Source: Pseudomonas rubra (GTDB lineage: Bacteria; Pseudomonadota; Gammaproteobacteria; Pseudomonadales; Pseudomonadaceae). From it: DNA of 64,000 bases. The translations under genes were made by a program, and so were the position numbers. The notes under the pieces were generated by a model, which was not told the DNA's origin, did not search any database, and worked only from the letters and a program-made list of their open reading frames with translations. Below, piece after piece: positions 8,332 through 17,334 of this stretch; position 1 is the stretch's first letter; each line of letters starts with the position of its first letter. The stretch covers positions 1-64,000 of the forward strand of contig NZ_JAMDGZ010000043.1 in the NCBI RefSeq assembly GCF_028656935.1, given 5' to 3'.

Positions 8332-9309
8332 TCAGCTCGGCACGTGACCGAACAGCTCCTGGGCGAAGCGCACGCGCTCCTCGGCGGTTTCCTGGCGACC
8401 GTCCTTGGCCAGTTGCTCCAGGTGTGCCTCGACCGCGTGGGTGCGCAGGGTCAGGCCGCAGTCGTTGGCGATCTGGATGTTCAGGCCGGGGCGGGCGTTG
8501 AGCTCAAGGATCAACGGGCCCTTGTCCTGGTCCAGGACCATGTCGACACCGATGTAGCCCAGGCCGCACAACTCGTAGCAGCCGGCGGCCAGCTTCATGA
8601 AGCCGTCCCAGTTTGGCAGTTGCACGCCGTCCACCGCGTTGGTGGTGTCCGGGTGCTTGCTGATGATGTTGTTCAGCCAGGTGCCGCGCAGGGTCACGCC
8701 GGTGGCCAGGTCCACACCCACGCCGATAGCGCCCTGGTGCAGGTTGGCCTTGCCGCCGGATTGGCGGGTGGGCAAACGCAGCATGGCCATCACCGGATAG
8801 CCCATCAGCACGATGATGCGGATGTCCGGCACGCCTTCGTAGCTGATGCTCTTGAAAATCTGGTCCGGGGTGACCCGATACTCGATCAGCGCACGGTCAC
8901 GGTGGCCGCCCAGGGAGTAGAGCCCAGTGAGGATGCTGGAGATCTGGTGCTCGATTTCCTCATGGCTGATGATCTTGCCCGAGACCGTGCGGTAACGGTC
9001 CTCGAAGCGATCGGCCACCACCAGGATGCCGTCACCGCCGGCACCCTGGGCAGGCTTGACGACGAAGTCGCTGCGCCCGCCGATGATCTCGCCGAGCTTG
9101 TCGATCTCTTTCTCGGTGGAGATGATCCCGTACATCTCCGGCACATGGATGCCGGCCTGGATCGCACGCTCCTTGGTGATGATCTTGTCGTCGACGATCG
9201 GGTACAAATGGCGCTTGTTGTACTTGAGGACGTAATCCGCATTGCGCCGGTTGATACCCATGATGCCCCGGGCCTCCAGGGCTTTCCAGGTTTTCCAGAG
9301 ACCGAACAT
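8332..9309 (-). CDS. RimK-like ATP-grasp alpha-L-glutamate ligase homolog
   Basis: A 325-residue ATP-grasp protein of the alpha-L-glutamate ligase-like (RimK-related) family. The ATP-binding segments read SDFVVKPAQGAGGDGILVV and, near the end, GPLILELNARPGLNIQIAND, with the metal-binding E and N of ATP-grasp enzymes. Such enzymes couple an amino acid to a carboxylate. Here the third-position gene of a three-gene unit has its start overlapping the stop of the 7-TM gene by one base (TGATG), so it is translationally coupled. The substrate is not known. Confidence 0.88.
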   Translation of the reverse strand: MFGLWKTWKALEARGIMGINRRNADYVLKYNKRHLYPIVDDKIITKERAIQAGIHVPEMYGIISTEKEIDKLGEIIGGRSDFVVKPAQGAGGDGILVVADRFEDRYRTVSGKIISHEEIEHQISSILTGLYSLGGHRDRALIEYRVTPDQIFKSISYEGVPDIRIIVLMGYPVMAMLRLPTRQSGGKANLHQGAIGVGVDLATGVTLRGTWLNNIISKHPDTTNAVDGVQLPNWDGFMKLAAGCYELCGLGYIGVDMVLDQDKGPLILELNARPGLNIQIANDCGLTLRTHAVEAHLEQLAKDGRQETAEERVRFAQELFGHVPS

Positions 9310-10841
9310 CAGGCGTCAGCCTTCACGAAAGCCTTGAAACGCACCAGCTCCGTCAGGCGGTAGCCGCGGTAGCGACCCATCGCCAGCATGAAGCCCACCA
9401 GAATCAGCAGTACCGCCGGGAAGGTGAAGACGAAGTACACCAGCTCCGGCACGCTCATCAGCAGGTGTGCGACGGAGGCGGCGAACAGGGTGCCGATTGC
9501 CACTTTCATGGCATGGCCACCGCCGCGTTCTTCCCAGGTGATCGACAGGCGTTCGATGGTCATGGTCAGGATCACCATCGGGAACAGCGCTACCGACAGG
9601 CCGCGTTCCAGGCCCAGCTTGTGGCTGAACAGGCTGATGGCGGCGATCAGTACCACGACGAAGGTCAGTACCACCGACAGACGCGGCAGCATCTGCAACT
9701 TCAGGTGCTCAAGGTAGGAGCGTAGTGACAGGCCGAGCGCGGTGATCACCGTGAACAGGATGATGCCGAAGCCCAGCTGGGTTTCGCGGAAGGCCAGGGC
9801 GATCAGTACCGGGGTGAAGGTTCCCAGGGTCTGCAGGCCGATCAGGTTGCGCAGCACCAGGATCACCAGCACGCCGATCGGGATCATCACCATGATCATG
9901 AAGGTCTGTTGGGTCTGCAGCGGCAGGCCGTACAGCGAGTACTCGAGGAAGTCGGCGTCGGTGTTCTCGTCGGTCAGCTTGGCCAGGCGAATGGCGTTCA
10001 TTTCGCTGTTGTTGAGGCTGAAGCTGACATTGGCTTTCTTGCCGCCATCGACGGTGATCAGGTTGTCATCACCGGTCCACCACAGCAAGCGGTCGGTCGG
10101 CAGGCCCTGCTCGCCGGTGTCCGGGTTGAAGTACAGCCAGTCGGTGCCATTGAAGCTGCGCAGCCACAGTTCCGGGGTTTGTGGCTGGTCGGCGACCAGG
10201 CGGATGGTGTGGACCTTTTCCACCGGCACGTGGGCGATGGACAGCAGCAGGTCGATGATCTTGGCCTTGTTCAGCGATGAAGTATCGCCGGCCAGCAGCA
10301 GCTTGACGTTGTCATCGTTAAGGTTGTTGACCCGCTTGATGGTCTCGCTGACAAAGGTCTCGACGTCGGCCGAGTGCTGGCGAATGGGCGCCATCAGGGC
10401 TTCGGCGGCGACCTTTTCCGGGCCTTCGACCGCCAGGCTGTCGCGGAAGGTCGGGCCTTTGATCTTGGCCTTTTCGGTGCTGTAGCGCTTGGTCAGTACC
10501 AGGCGGTAGTAAAGCGTCTGGTTGCCGCTGGCGCGACGGGCCGACCAGGTCACCTTGCGGTTGCCGTCGACACGGTTGACGCTGACGCCGTAGTTGTTGG
10601 AGATGAAACTCTCGTTGAGGCTGACGTAGTCGCGGCTCAGCGGCGGCACGAACATCTGGACCTTGACCGGATCCTTCGGGCTGGCGACGAACTCGACCTT
10701 GGCGTCGATGTTCCACAGGTCATCGGTTTCATCCTCGGTCACCGGAATGCCGAGAAAGAAGATCTGATAGGCCGTGACCATGACGCCCAATAGCACCAGG
10801 ACGGTAATCAGGACTTTCAGGTGGAGGGTAAGAGAGCGCAT
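9309..10841 (-). CDS. 7-TM protein fused to inactive transglutaminase-like domain
   Basis: A 510-residue inner-membrane protein. An N-terminal helix (LKVLITVLVLLGVMVTAYQIF) is followed by a periplasmic domain (about 35-320) matching the inactive transglutaminase-like type, then seven hydrophobic helices between about 330 and 490 (for example TFMIMVMIPIGVLVILVL and VLTFVVVLIAAISLF). The basic tail faces the cytoplasm by prediction. The family is habitually encoded with the ATP-grasp ligase and the DTGA protease found on either side, so these probably form one membrane system. The transported or modified substrate is unknown. The gap to the upstream protease gene is only 5 bases. Confidence 0.88.
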   Translation of the reverse strand: MRSLTLHLKVLITVLVLLGVMVTAYQIFFLGIPVTEDETDDLWNIDAKVEFVASPKDPVKVQMFVPPLSRDYVSLNESFISNNYGVSVNRVDGNRKVTWSARRASGNQTLYYRLVLTKRYSTEKAKIKGPTFRDSLAVEGPEKVAAEALMAPIRQHSADVETFVSETIKRVNNLNDDNVKLLLAGDTSSLNKAKIIDLLLSIAHVPVEKVHTIRLVADQPQTPELWLRSFNGTDWLYFNPDTGEQGLPTDRLLWWTGDDNLITVDGGKKANVSFSLNNSEMNAIRLAKLTDENTDADFLEYSLYGLPLQTQQTFMIMVMIPIGVLVILVLRNLIGLQTLGTFTPVLIALAFRETQLGFGIILFTVITALGLSLRSYLEHLKLQMLPRLSVVLTFVVVLIAAISLFSHKLGLERGLSVALFPMVILTMTIERLSITWEERGGGHAMKVAIGTLFAASVAHLLMSVPELVYFVFTFPAVLLILVGFMLAMGRYRGYRLTELVRFKAFVKADA

Positions 10842-10846
10842 CGGGA

Positions 10847-11383
10847 TTACTCTGCGGTGTGAGCGTCAGTGGCGCAGGCGGGTTTGCCGGCAGCGTATTT
10901 AAGGCTTGGGTCGACCAGCGCATCGAAGTGCTTGAGTGCCTCGGAGCCGATCAGCAGCGGGTACTGGAACGCGCTGCGGTCGGTCAGGTTCACTTCGATG
11001 CTGCGCAGGGCCGTACCCATGCAGATGTTCATGGCAATCACCGGACGGGCGGTATAGGCCTTGCCTTCGTCCGGGTCGTAATCACCGGCGCGTCGCTTGA
11101 TCTTGCTGACGCGGGCCAGTGGTCGTTCTATCGGATGCGAGTGAGCAGCGTCAATTGCCAGGTAGAAGCGCACCCAGGACTCACCATTGCGCTTGAAGCG
11201 CTTGATGTCACGGGCACTGAGCGAGGCGGTCTTGGCCCCGGTGTCGAGTTTGGCCGCCACTTCCAGGTCGATATCGGCCAGGCGGGCGTATTCGTTAAGG
11301 CCATACACGGTCTTTTCCGCAGCCTGGCCCAGGGCCGGCAACAGACAAAGGCTGAACAACAGTGGGAGGGGCGTAAGTCTCAT
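10847..11383 (-). CDS. Periplasmic retropepsin-like (RimB-type 'ATP-dependent zinc protease') protein
   Basis: A 178-residue secreted protein. Residues 1-21 are a signal peptide ending at GQA. The mature start contains AKLDTGAKTASLSA, the D-T-G-A active-site motif of retropepsin-like aspartic proteases, although the family is often labelled ATP-dependent zinc protease. A later LIGSEALKHFDALVDP matches the family's C-terminal core. The start at 11383 gives the signal peptide; an upstream in-frame extension of 60 residues has no merit. It is the first gene of the three-gene unit with the 7-TM protein and ATP-grasp ligase. Confidence 0.87.
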   Translation of the reverse strand: MRLTPLPLLFSLCLLPALGQAAEKTVYGLNEYARLADIDLEVAAKLDTGAKTASLSARDIKRFKRNGESWVRFYLAIDAAHSHPIERPLARVSKIKRRAGDYDPDEGKAYTARPVIAMNICMGTALRSIEVNLTDRSAFQYPLLIGSEALKHFDALVDPSLKYAAGKPACATDAHTAE

Positions 11384-11591
11384 AAATCCTGGCGCGGTGC
11401 TGTGCGATGTTCGGGTCAAGGCCACTGGCAATTCTGCGCAAGCTTCCTCGTTTACCTGCCACCTGCATATACAGATGACAGACACACTATTCGTGCCCCG
11501 TCGGGAGGCGCGGCATTCTATCACGCTGGTGTGCTGGCGCCAGCGGCTGCACTCAGACAACACCGCAGACCTTGAAGTTCGTTCTTAGACG

Positions 11592-11603
11592 ATTGTCGAC
11601 AAT
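11592..11603. promoter_or_regulatory. PrpR operator candidate 1
   Basis: ATTGTCGACAAT is a perfect 12-base palindrome upstream of the GntR/FCD regulator gene. The core TGTCGACA recurs at 11667-11674. Confidence 0.7.
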
Positions 11604-11666
11604 GTTGAATTTGTCTTTGACTATGCGCTGCTGTTTGGCTAGTTTTGCCCTCATTGATTTATGAGG

Positions 11667-11674
11667 TGTCGACA
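11667..11674. promoter_or_regulatory. PrpR operator candidate 2, over the ribosome-binding site
   Basis: TGTCGACA, followed by AT and the ATG start, lies on top of the ribosome-binding region. Its centre is 73 bases from that of the first copy, close to seven DNA turns, so both copies face the same side of the helix. Bound regulator here should repress its own operon. Confidence 0.7.
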
Positions 11675-11676
11675 AT

Positions 11677-12387
11677 ATGTTGGATGTAGCCCAAGCCTCC
11701 AGCGCAGTGGCAGACGACAGCGAAACCCTCTCGGAAAACGTCTTCCGGCGCATCCAGGCGGCCATCGTCAAAGGCGAGATCGCCCCTGGCAGCAAGATCT
11801 CGGAGCCTGAGCTGGCGCGCACCTACGGTATCAGCCGCGGGCCGCTGCGCGAGGCGATCCACCGCCTGGAAGGCCAGCGCCTGCTGGTGCGCGTGCCCCA
11901 TGTCGGGGCGCGGGTAGTGTCGCTCAGCCACGCCGAACTGATCGAGCTGTACGAGATTCGCGAGTCCCTCGAAGGCATGGCCTGCCGTCTGGCCGCCGAG
12001 CGTATGAGCGTAGCCGAGATCGACGAGCTGCGCCGGGTACTCGACACCCACGAGCGCGATGCCACCTTCCAGGCCGGGCTTGGCTATTACCAGCAGGAAG
12101 GCGATTTCGACTTCCACTACCGGATCATCCAGGGCAGTGGCAACCGCACCTTGGTGCAGATGCTCTGCGGCGAGCTGTATCAACTGGTGCGCATGTACCG
12201 CATCCAGTTCTCCGCCACGCCCAACCGGCCACGCCAGGCGTTCGCCGAACACCACCGGATTCTCGATGCCATCGCCGACCGTGACGGTGAACTGGCCGAG
12301 CTCTTGATGCGCCGTCACATCGGCGCCTCCAAACGCAACATCGAGCGTCACTACCTGGACGCTTCCAGCCCACGAGGTGAGTCATGA
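11677..12387 (+). CDS. prpR: GntR/FCD-family regulator of the methylcitrate operon
   Basis: A 236-residue GntR-family protein. The winged helix-turn-helix spans about 20-85 (SENVFRRIQAAIVKGEIAPG, then SEPELARTYGISRGPLREAIHRLEGQ). The C-terminal FCD effector domain has the helices and the metal-ligand histidines expected (for example DFHYRI, EHHRIL, RRHI). Its stop overlaps the prpB start (ATGA), so it is the first gene of the methylcitrate operon; repression lifted by methylcitrate or a related acid is the usual model. The gene name is by position; it is unrelated to the sigma-54-type PrpR of enterobacteria. Confidence 0.85.
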   Translation: MLDVAQASSAVADDSETLSENVFRRIQAAIVKGEIAPGSKISEPELARTYGISRGPLREAIHRLEGQRLLVRVPHVGARVVSLSHAELIELYEIRESLEGMACRLAAERMSVAEIDELRRVLDTHERDATFQAGLGYYQQEGDFDFHYRIIQGSGNRTLVQMLCGELYQLVRMYRIQFSATPNRPRQAFAEHHRILDAIADRDGELAELLMRRHIGASKRNIERHYLDASSPRGES

Positions 12388-13274
12388 GTCAGAAAAGCAG
12401 TCCCGGCCAGCGCTTTCGCGATGCAGTCGCCGCCGAGCACCCGTTGCAGGTGGTCGGCGCCATCAACGCCAACCACGCGCTGCTGGCCCAGCGTGCCGGC
12501 TTCAAGGCTATCTACCTGTCGGGTGGCGGCGTAGCTGCAGGCTCCCTGGGCCTGCCTGACCTGGGCATCAGCGGCCTGGACGACGTACTGACCGACGTAC
12601 GGCGCATCACCGACGTCTGCGATCTGCCGCTGCTGGTGGACGTGGATACCGGTTTTGGCTCTTCGGCATTCAACGTCGCCCGTACCGTCAGGTCGATGAT
12701 CAAGTTCGGCGCCGCCGCCATCCACATCGAAGACCAAGTCGGCGCCAAGCGTTGCGGCCACCGTCCGAACAAGGAAATCGTCTCCCAGCAGGAGATGGTC
12801 GACCGCATCAAGGCCGCCGTCGACGCCCGTACCGACGACAGCTTCGTGATCATGGCGCGTACCGACGCCCTGGCCGTCGAAGGCCTGGAAGCGGCCCTGG
12901 ACCGCGCCGCCGCCTGCATCGAAGCCGGTGCCGACATGGTCTTCCCGGAAGCCATCACCGAGCTTTCGATGTACAAGACCTTCGCCGACCGGGTCAAGGC
13001 GCCGATCCTGGCCAACATCACCGAATTTGGCGCCACGCCGCTGTACACCACTGAAGAACTGGCCTCGGTCGATGTCTCGCTGGTGCTGTACCCGCTGTCG
13101 GCCTTCCGCGCCATGAACAAGGCTGCGGAAAACGTCTACACCGCGCTGCGTCGCGACGGCACGCAGAAAAACGTCATCGACACCATGCAGACTCGCATGG
13201 AGCTGTACGACGCCATCAACTACCACGTCTTCGAGCAAAAGCTCGACGCACTGTTCGCCCAGAAAAAGGGCTGA
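12384..13274 (+). CDS. prpB: Methylisocitrate lyase
   Basis: A 296-residue ICL/PEPM-superfamily lyase splitting 2-methylisocitrate to pyruvate and succinate, the last step of the methylcitrate cycle. The signature HIEDQVGAKRCGHRPNKEIV carries the catalytic Cys in KRCGH, and LLVDVDTGFGSSAFNVART carries metal-binding residues. The substrate-binding ARTDA follows. The start overlaps the regulator stop by four bases, giving translational coupling. Confidence 0.96.
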   Translation: MSQKSSPGQRFRDAVAAEHPLQVVGAINANHALLAQRAGFKAIYLSGGGVAAGSLGLPDLGISGLDDVLTDVRRITDVCDLPLLVDVDTGFGSSAFNVARTVRSMIKFGAAAIHIEDQVGAKRCGHRPNKEIVSQQEMVDRIKAAVDARTDDSFVIMARTDALAVEGLEAALDRAAACIEAGADMVFPEAITELSMYKTFADRVKAPILANITEFGATPLYTTEELASVDVSLVLYPLSAFRAMNKAAENVYTALRRDGTQKNVIDTMQTRMELYDAINYHVFEQKLDALFAQKKG

Positions 13275-13286
13275 ATGTTCGAATAA

Positions 13287-13313
13287 TGTAGGAGCGGGCT
13301 TGCCCCGCGATCA
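13287..13313. repeat. REP element
   Basis: TGTAGGAGCGGGCTTGCCCC followed by GCGATCA is a single REP unit between prpB and prpC. Confidence 0.8.
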
Positions 13314-13353
13314 GCCTGAGATTCCATAACAAATTCAAGAAAGGAGAAAGACA

Positions 13354-14481
13354 ATGGCCGAAGCAAAAGTACTCAGTGGTGCCGGCCTGCGTGGTCAAGT
13401 GGCCGGGCAAACTGCACTGTCGACCGTGGGCCAGGCCGGTGCCGGGCTGACCTACCGTGGCTACGATGTGCGCGACCTGGCGGCCGGTGCCGAGTTCGAG
13501 GAAGTGGCCTACCTGCTGCTGTACGGTGAACTACCCAGCGCGGCCGAACTCGCCGACTACAAGCGCAAACTCAAGGGCCTGCGCGACCTGCCCCAGGCCC
13601 TCAAGGAAGTGCTTGAGCGCATCCCGCGCGATGCCCACCCGATGGACGTGATGCGTACCGGTTGCTCGGTGCTGGGCACCCTGGAGCCGGAGCTGACCTT
13701 CGACCTGCAGCACGACAAGACCGACCGCCTGCTGGCGCTGTTCCCGGCAGTGATGTGCTACTGGTACCGCTTCACCCACCATGGCGTGCGCATCGACTGC
13801 ACCAGCGATGAAGACACCATCGGCGGCCATTTCCTGCACCTGTTGCATGGCAAGAAGCCGAGCGCGCTGCACGTCAAGGTGATGAACGTCTCGCTGATCC
13901 TCTACGCCGAGCACGAATTCAACGCCTCGACTTTCACTGCCCGGGTCTGCGCCTCGACCTTGTCCGACCTGTACTCCTGCGTCACCGCTGCCATCGGCTC
14001 GTTGCGCGGCCCGCTGCACGGTGGCGCCAACGAAGCGGCGATGGAGCTGATCGAGCGCTTCCAGAGCCCGCAGGAAGCCACTGCCGAACTGCTGCAGATG
14101 CTGGCGCGCAAGGACAAGATCATGGGCTTTGGCCATGCCATCTACAAAGAGTCCGACCCGCGCAACGAGGTGATCAAGGGTTGGGCGAAGCAGTTGGCCG
14201 ACGAGGTGGGTGACAGCGTGCTGTACCCGGTCTCCGAAGCCATCGACAAGACCATGTGGGAGCAGAAGAAACTGTTCCCCAACGCCGACTTCTACCATGC
14301 CTCGGCGTACCACTTCATGGGCATCCCGACCAAGCTGTTCACCCCGATCTTCGTCTGCTCGCGCCTGACCGGCTGGGCGGCGCATGTGTTCGAGCAGCGG
14401 GCCAACAACCGCATCATCCGCCCGAGCGCCGAGTACACCGGCGTCGAACAGCGCAAGTTCGTGCCAATCGAACAACGCTGA
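13354..14481 (+). CDS. prpC: 2-Methylcitrate synthase
   Basis: A 375-residue citrate-synthase-family enzyme condensing propionyl-CoA with oxaloacetate. Active-site segments: LYAEHEFNASTF (His), GPLHGGANEAAM (His) and MGFGHAIYKESDPR. The short N-terminus (LSGAGLRGQVAGQTALSTVG) and the length under 380 residues are typical of PrpC; the longer TCA citrate synthase GltA is different. A clear AAGGAG lies about 8 bases before the ATG. Confidence 0.96.
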   Translation: MAEAKVLSGAGLRGQVAGQTALSTVGQAGAGLTYRGYDVRDLAAGAEFEEVAYLLLYGELPSAAELADYKRKLKGLRDLPQALKEVLERIPRDAHPMDVMRTGCSVLGTLEPELTFDLQHDKTDRLLALFPAVMCYWYRFTHHGVRIDCTSDEDTIGGHFLHLLHGKKPSALHVKVMNVSLILYAEHEFNASTFTARVCASTLSDLYSCVTAAIGSLRGPLHGGANEAAMELIERFQSPQEATAELLQMLARKDKIMGFGHAIYKESDPRNEVIKGWAKQLADEVGDSVLYPVSEAIDKTMWEQKKLFPNADFYHASAYHFMGIPTKLFTPIFVCSRLTGWAAHVFEQRANNRIIRPSAEYTGVEQRKFVPIEQR

Positions 14482-14503
14482 GACGGTAGCGCAGCCCGGG
14501 CTG

Positions 14504-14594
14504 TTGTGGGAGCCGGCCTTGCCGGCGATTGGATCGACGCGGTGCCTGGAGTACCGCGGTGTCTGCATCGCTGGCAAGGCCAGCTCCCACAGGG
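14504..14594. repeat. Inverted REP pair
   Basis: GTGGGAGCCGGCCTTGCCGG and, inverted, CATCGCTGGCAAGGCCAGCT flank about 40 bases between prpC and acnD. The pair mixes two REP subclasses. Confidence 0.8.
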
Positions 14595-14646
14595 TTTCGG
14601 GTTGGCTGCCGCACCACCGACCTTACCGTGATTGAGTCCCTGTGCC

Positions 14647-17235
14647 ATGAATAGTGAATTTCGCAAGAACCTGCCGGGCACCGACCTGGATTATTTCGAC
14701 GCCCGCGCGGCGGTCGATGCGATCAAGCCCGGCGCCTATGACCAGCTTCCTTACACCTCCCGCGTACTGGCGGAAAACCTGGTGCGCCGCTGCGATCCGG
14801 CCAGCCTCAATGCTTCGCTGGGCCAGCTGATCGAGCGCAAGCGCGACCTCGACTTCCCCTGGTTCCCGGCGCGCGTGGTGTGCCACGACATTCTCGGCCA
14901 GACCGCGCTGGTGGACCTGGCCGGCCTGCGCGATGCCATCGCCGACGGTGGCGGTGACCCGGCCCAGGTCAACCCGGTGGTGCCGGTGCAGTTGATCGTC
15001 GACCACTCCCTGGCGGTGGAGTGCGGTGGTTTCGACCCGCAGGCGTTCGACAAGAACCGCGCTATCGAAGATCGTCGCAACGAAGACCGCTTCCACTTTA
15101 TCAACTGGACCAAGAAGGCGTTCAAGAACGTCGACGTGATCCAGCCGGGCAACGGCATCATGCACCAGATCAACCTGGAGAAGATGTCGCCGGTGATCCA
15201 CGCCGAGCGCGGCGTGGCCTACCCGGACACCTGTGTCGGCACCGACAGCCACACCCCGCACGTTGACGCCTTGGGCGTGATCGCCATCGGCGTTGGCGGC
15301 CTTGAGGCGGAGAACGTCATGCTCGGCCGCGCTTCGTGGATGCGCCTGCCGGAAATCGTTGGCGTCGAGCTCTCGGGCAAGCCGCAACCGGGCATCACCG
15401 CCACCGACGTGGTGCTGGCCCTGACCGAATTCCTGCGCCAGCAAAAAGTGGTCGGCGCCTACCTTGAGTTCTACGGTGAAGGCGCCCGCGCCCTGACCCT
15501 GGGCGACCGTGCGACCATCTCCAACATGGCCCCGGAATACGGTGCCACCGCAGCGATGTTCTCCATCGATCAGCAGACCATCGACTACCTCAAGCTCACC
15601 GGCCGTGAAGATGAGCAGGTCAAGCTGGTGGAGACTTACGCGAAGGCCGCAGGCCTGTGGTCCGACAGCCTGGCCAATGCCGAGTACGAGCGGGTGCTGC
15701 GCTTTGACCTGTCGAGCGTGGTGCGCAACATGGCCGGGCCGTCCAACCCCCACGCCCGGGTCGCCACCAGCGACCTGGCGAGCAAGGGCATTGCCGGCCA
15801 GTGGGACGAAGTGCCGGGGCAAATGCCCGATGGTGCGGTGATCATTGCCGCTATCACCAGCTGCACCAACACCAGCAACCCGCGCAATGTGATTGCCGCA
15901 GGCCTGCTGGCGCGCAACGCCAACAAGCTTGGCCTGGTGCGCAAGCCGTGGGTGAAATCATCGTTGGCGCCAGGTTCCAAGACCGTCGCTTTGTACCTCA
16001 AAGAAGCGGGCCTTGACGACGAGCTTGAACAACTCGGTTTTGGCATCGTCGCCTTTGCCTGCACTACCTGTAACGGTATGTCCGGTGCGCTGGACCCGGT
16101 GATCCAGCAGGAAATCATCGACCGCGACCTGTACGCCACCGCCGTGCTCTCGGGCAACCGCAACTTCGATGGGCGTATCCACCCGTACGCCAAGCAGGCG
16201 TTCCTCGCTTCGCCGCCGTTGGTGGTGGCCTACGCGATTGCTGGCACCATTCGCTTTGATATCGAGAAAGATGTGCTGGGCGTGGTCGACGGCAAGGAAG
16301 TTCGCCTCAAGGACATCTGGCCAAGCGACGAAGAAATCGACGCAGTGGTCAAGGCGGCGGTCAAACCCGAGCAATTCCGCCAGGTCTACATCCCGATGTT
16401 CGCCGTGCAGGAAGACACCGGGCCCAAGGTCACCCCGCTGTACGACTGGCGCCCGATGAGCACCTATATCCGCCGCCCGCCATACTGGGAAGGCGCCCTG
16501 GCCGGCGAGCGCACGCTCAAGGGCATGCGCCCGCTGGCGGTGTTGCCGGACAACATCACCACCGACCACCTGTCGCCGTCCAACGCCATCATGCTCGACA
16601 GCGCCGCGGGCGAGTACCTGGCGAAAATGGGCTTGCCGGAGGAAGACTTCAACTCCTACGCCACCCATCGCGGTGACCACCTGACCGCGCAGCGCGCAAC
16701 CTTTGCCAACCCGAAGCTGTTCAACGAAATGGTGCAAGAGAACGGCAAGGTCAAGCAGGGTTCGCTGGCGCGCATCGAGCCCGAAGGCAAGGTCGCGCGC
16801 ATGTGGGAAGCGATCGAAACCTACATGGAGCGCAAGCAGCCGCTGATCATCGTTGCCGGTGCCGACTACGGCCAGGGCTCATCCCGTGACTGGGCGGCCA
16901 AGGGCGTACGCCTGGCCGGTGTCGAGGCGATCGTCGCCGAAGGCTTCGAGCGTATCCACCGCACCAACCTGGTGGGCATGGGCGTGTTGCCGCTGGAGTT
17001 CAAGCCGGGCGTCAACCGCAAGACCTTGGGCATCGACGGTACCGAGACCTACGACGTTGAGGGCCCGCGCACGCCGCGGGCGACCCTGACCCTGGTGATC
17101 ACTCGTCAAAACGGCGAGCGTATCGAAGTGCCGGTGACGTGCCGCCTGGATACCGCCGAAGAAGTGTCGATCTACGAAGCGGGCGGGGTGCTGCAGCGCT
17201 TTGCCCAGGACTTCCTTGAATCGGCGGCCGTTTGA
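14647..17235 (+). CDS. acnD: Fe/S-dependent 2-methylcitrate dehydratase AcnD
   Basis: An 862-residue aconitase-superfamily enzyme. It converts 2-methylcitrate to 2-methyl-cis-aconitate together with PrpF. Cluster-ligand cysteines are in ITSCTNTSNPRN and FACTTCNGMSGAL. The swivel domain has GSSRDWAAKG. The opening MNSEFRKNLPGTDLDYFDARAAV is that of AcnD rather than AcnA. ATG 14647 is preferred to a TTG five codons upstream. It lies between prpC and prpF, as usual in pseudomonads. Confidence 0.95.
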   Translation: MNSEFRKNLPGTDLDYFDARAAVDAIKPGAYDQLPYTSRVLAENLVRRCDPASLNASLGQLIERKRDLDFPWFPARVVCHDILGQTALVDLAGLRDAIADGGGDPAQVNPVVPVQLIVDHSLAVECGGFDPQAFDKNRAIEDRRNEDRFHFINWTKKAFKNVDVIQPGNGIMHQINLEKMSPVIHAERGVAYPDTCVGTDSHTPHVDALGVIAIGVGGLEAENVMLGRASWMRLPEIVGVELSGKPQPGITATDVVLALTEFLRQQKVVGAYLEFYGEGARALTLGDRATISNMAPEYGATAAMFSIDQQTIDYLKLTGREDEQVKLVETYAKAAGLWSDSLANAEYERVLRFDLSSVVRNMAGPSNPHARVATSDLASKGIAGQWDEVPGQMPDGAVIIAAITSCTNTSNPRNVIAAGLLARNANKLGLVRKPWVKSSLAPGSKTVALYLKEAGLDDELEQLGFGIVAFACTTCNGMSGALDPVIQQEIIDRDLYATAVLSGNRNFDGRIHPYAKQAFLASPPLVVAYAIAGTIRFDIEKDVLGVVDGKEVRLKDIWPSDEEIDAVVKAAVKPEQFRQVYIPMFAVQEDTGPKVTPLYDWRPMSTYIRRPPYWEGALAGERTLKGMRPLAVLPDNITTDHLSPSNAIMLDSAAGEYLAKMGLPEEDFNSYATHRGDHLTAQRATFANPKLFNEMVQENGKVKQGSLARIEPEGKVARMWEAIETYMERKQPLIIVAGADYGQGSSRDWAAKGVRLAGVEAIVAEGFERIHRTNLVGMGVLPLEFKPGVNRKTLGIDGTETYDVEGPRTPRATLTLVITRQNGERIEVPVTCRLDTAEEVSIYEAGGVLQRFAQDFLESAAV

Positions 17236-17245
17236 GGTAGGGCCC

Positions 17246-17302
17246 CATCGCGGGGCAAGCCCGCTCCCACAGTACTGTGGGAGCGGGCTTGCCCCGCGAT
17301 AG
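17246..17302. repeat. Palindromic REP pair
   Basis: Two facing REP units (CATCGCGGGGCAAGCCCGCT and its complement) are separated by CCCACAGTACTGTGGG, giving one long near-perfect hairpin between acnD and prpF. It may trim or stabilise the mRNA within the operon. Confidence 0.88.
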
Positions 17303-17334
17303 CTCCCCCACAGCACTCACAGGACAACCCAGCT

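Noticed and set aside
17246..17302. Palindromic REP pair as a Rho-independent terminator
   Set aside because: There is no T-tract and the prp genes continue in the same direction, so readthrough is needed.
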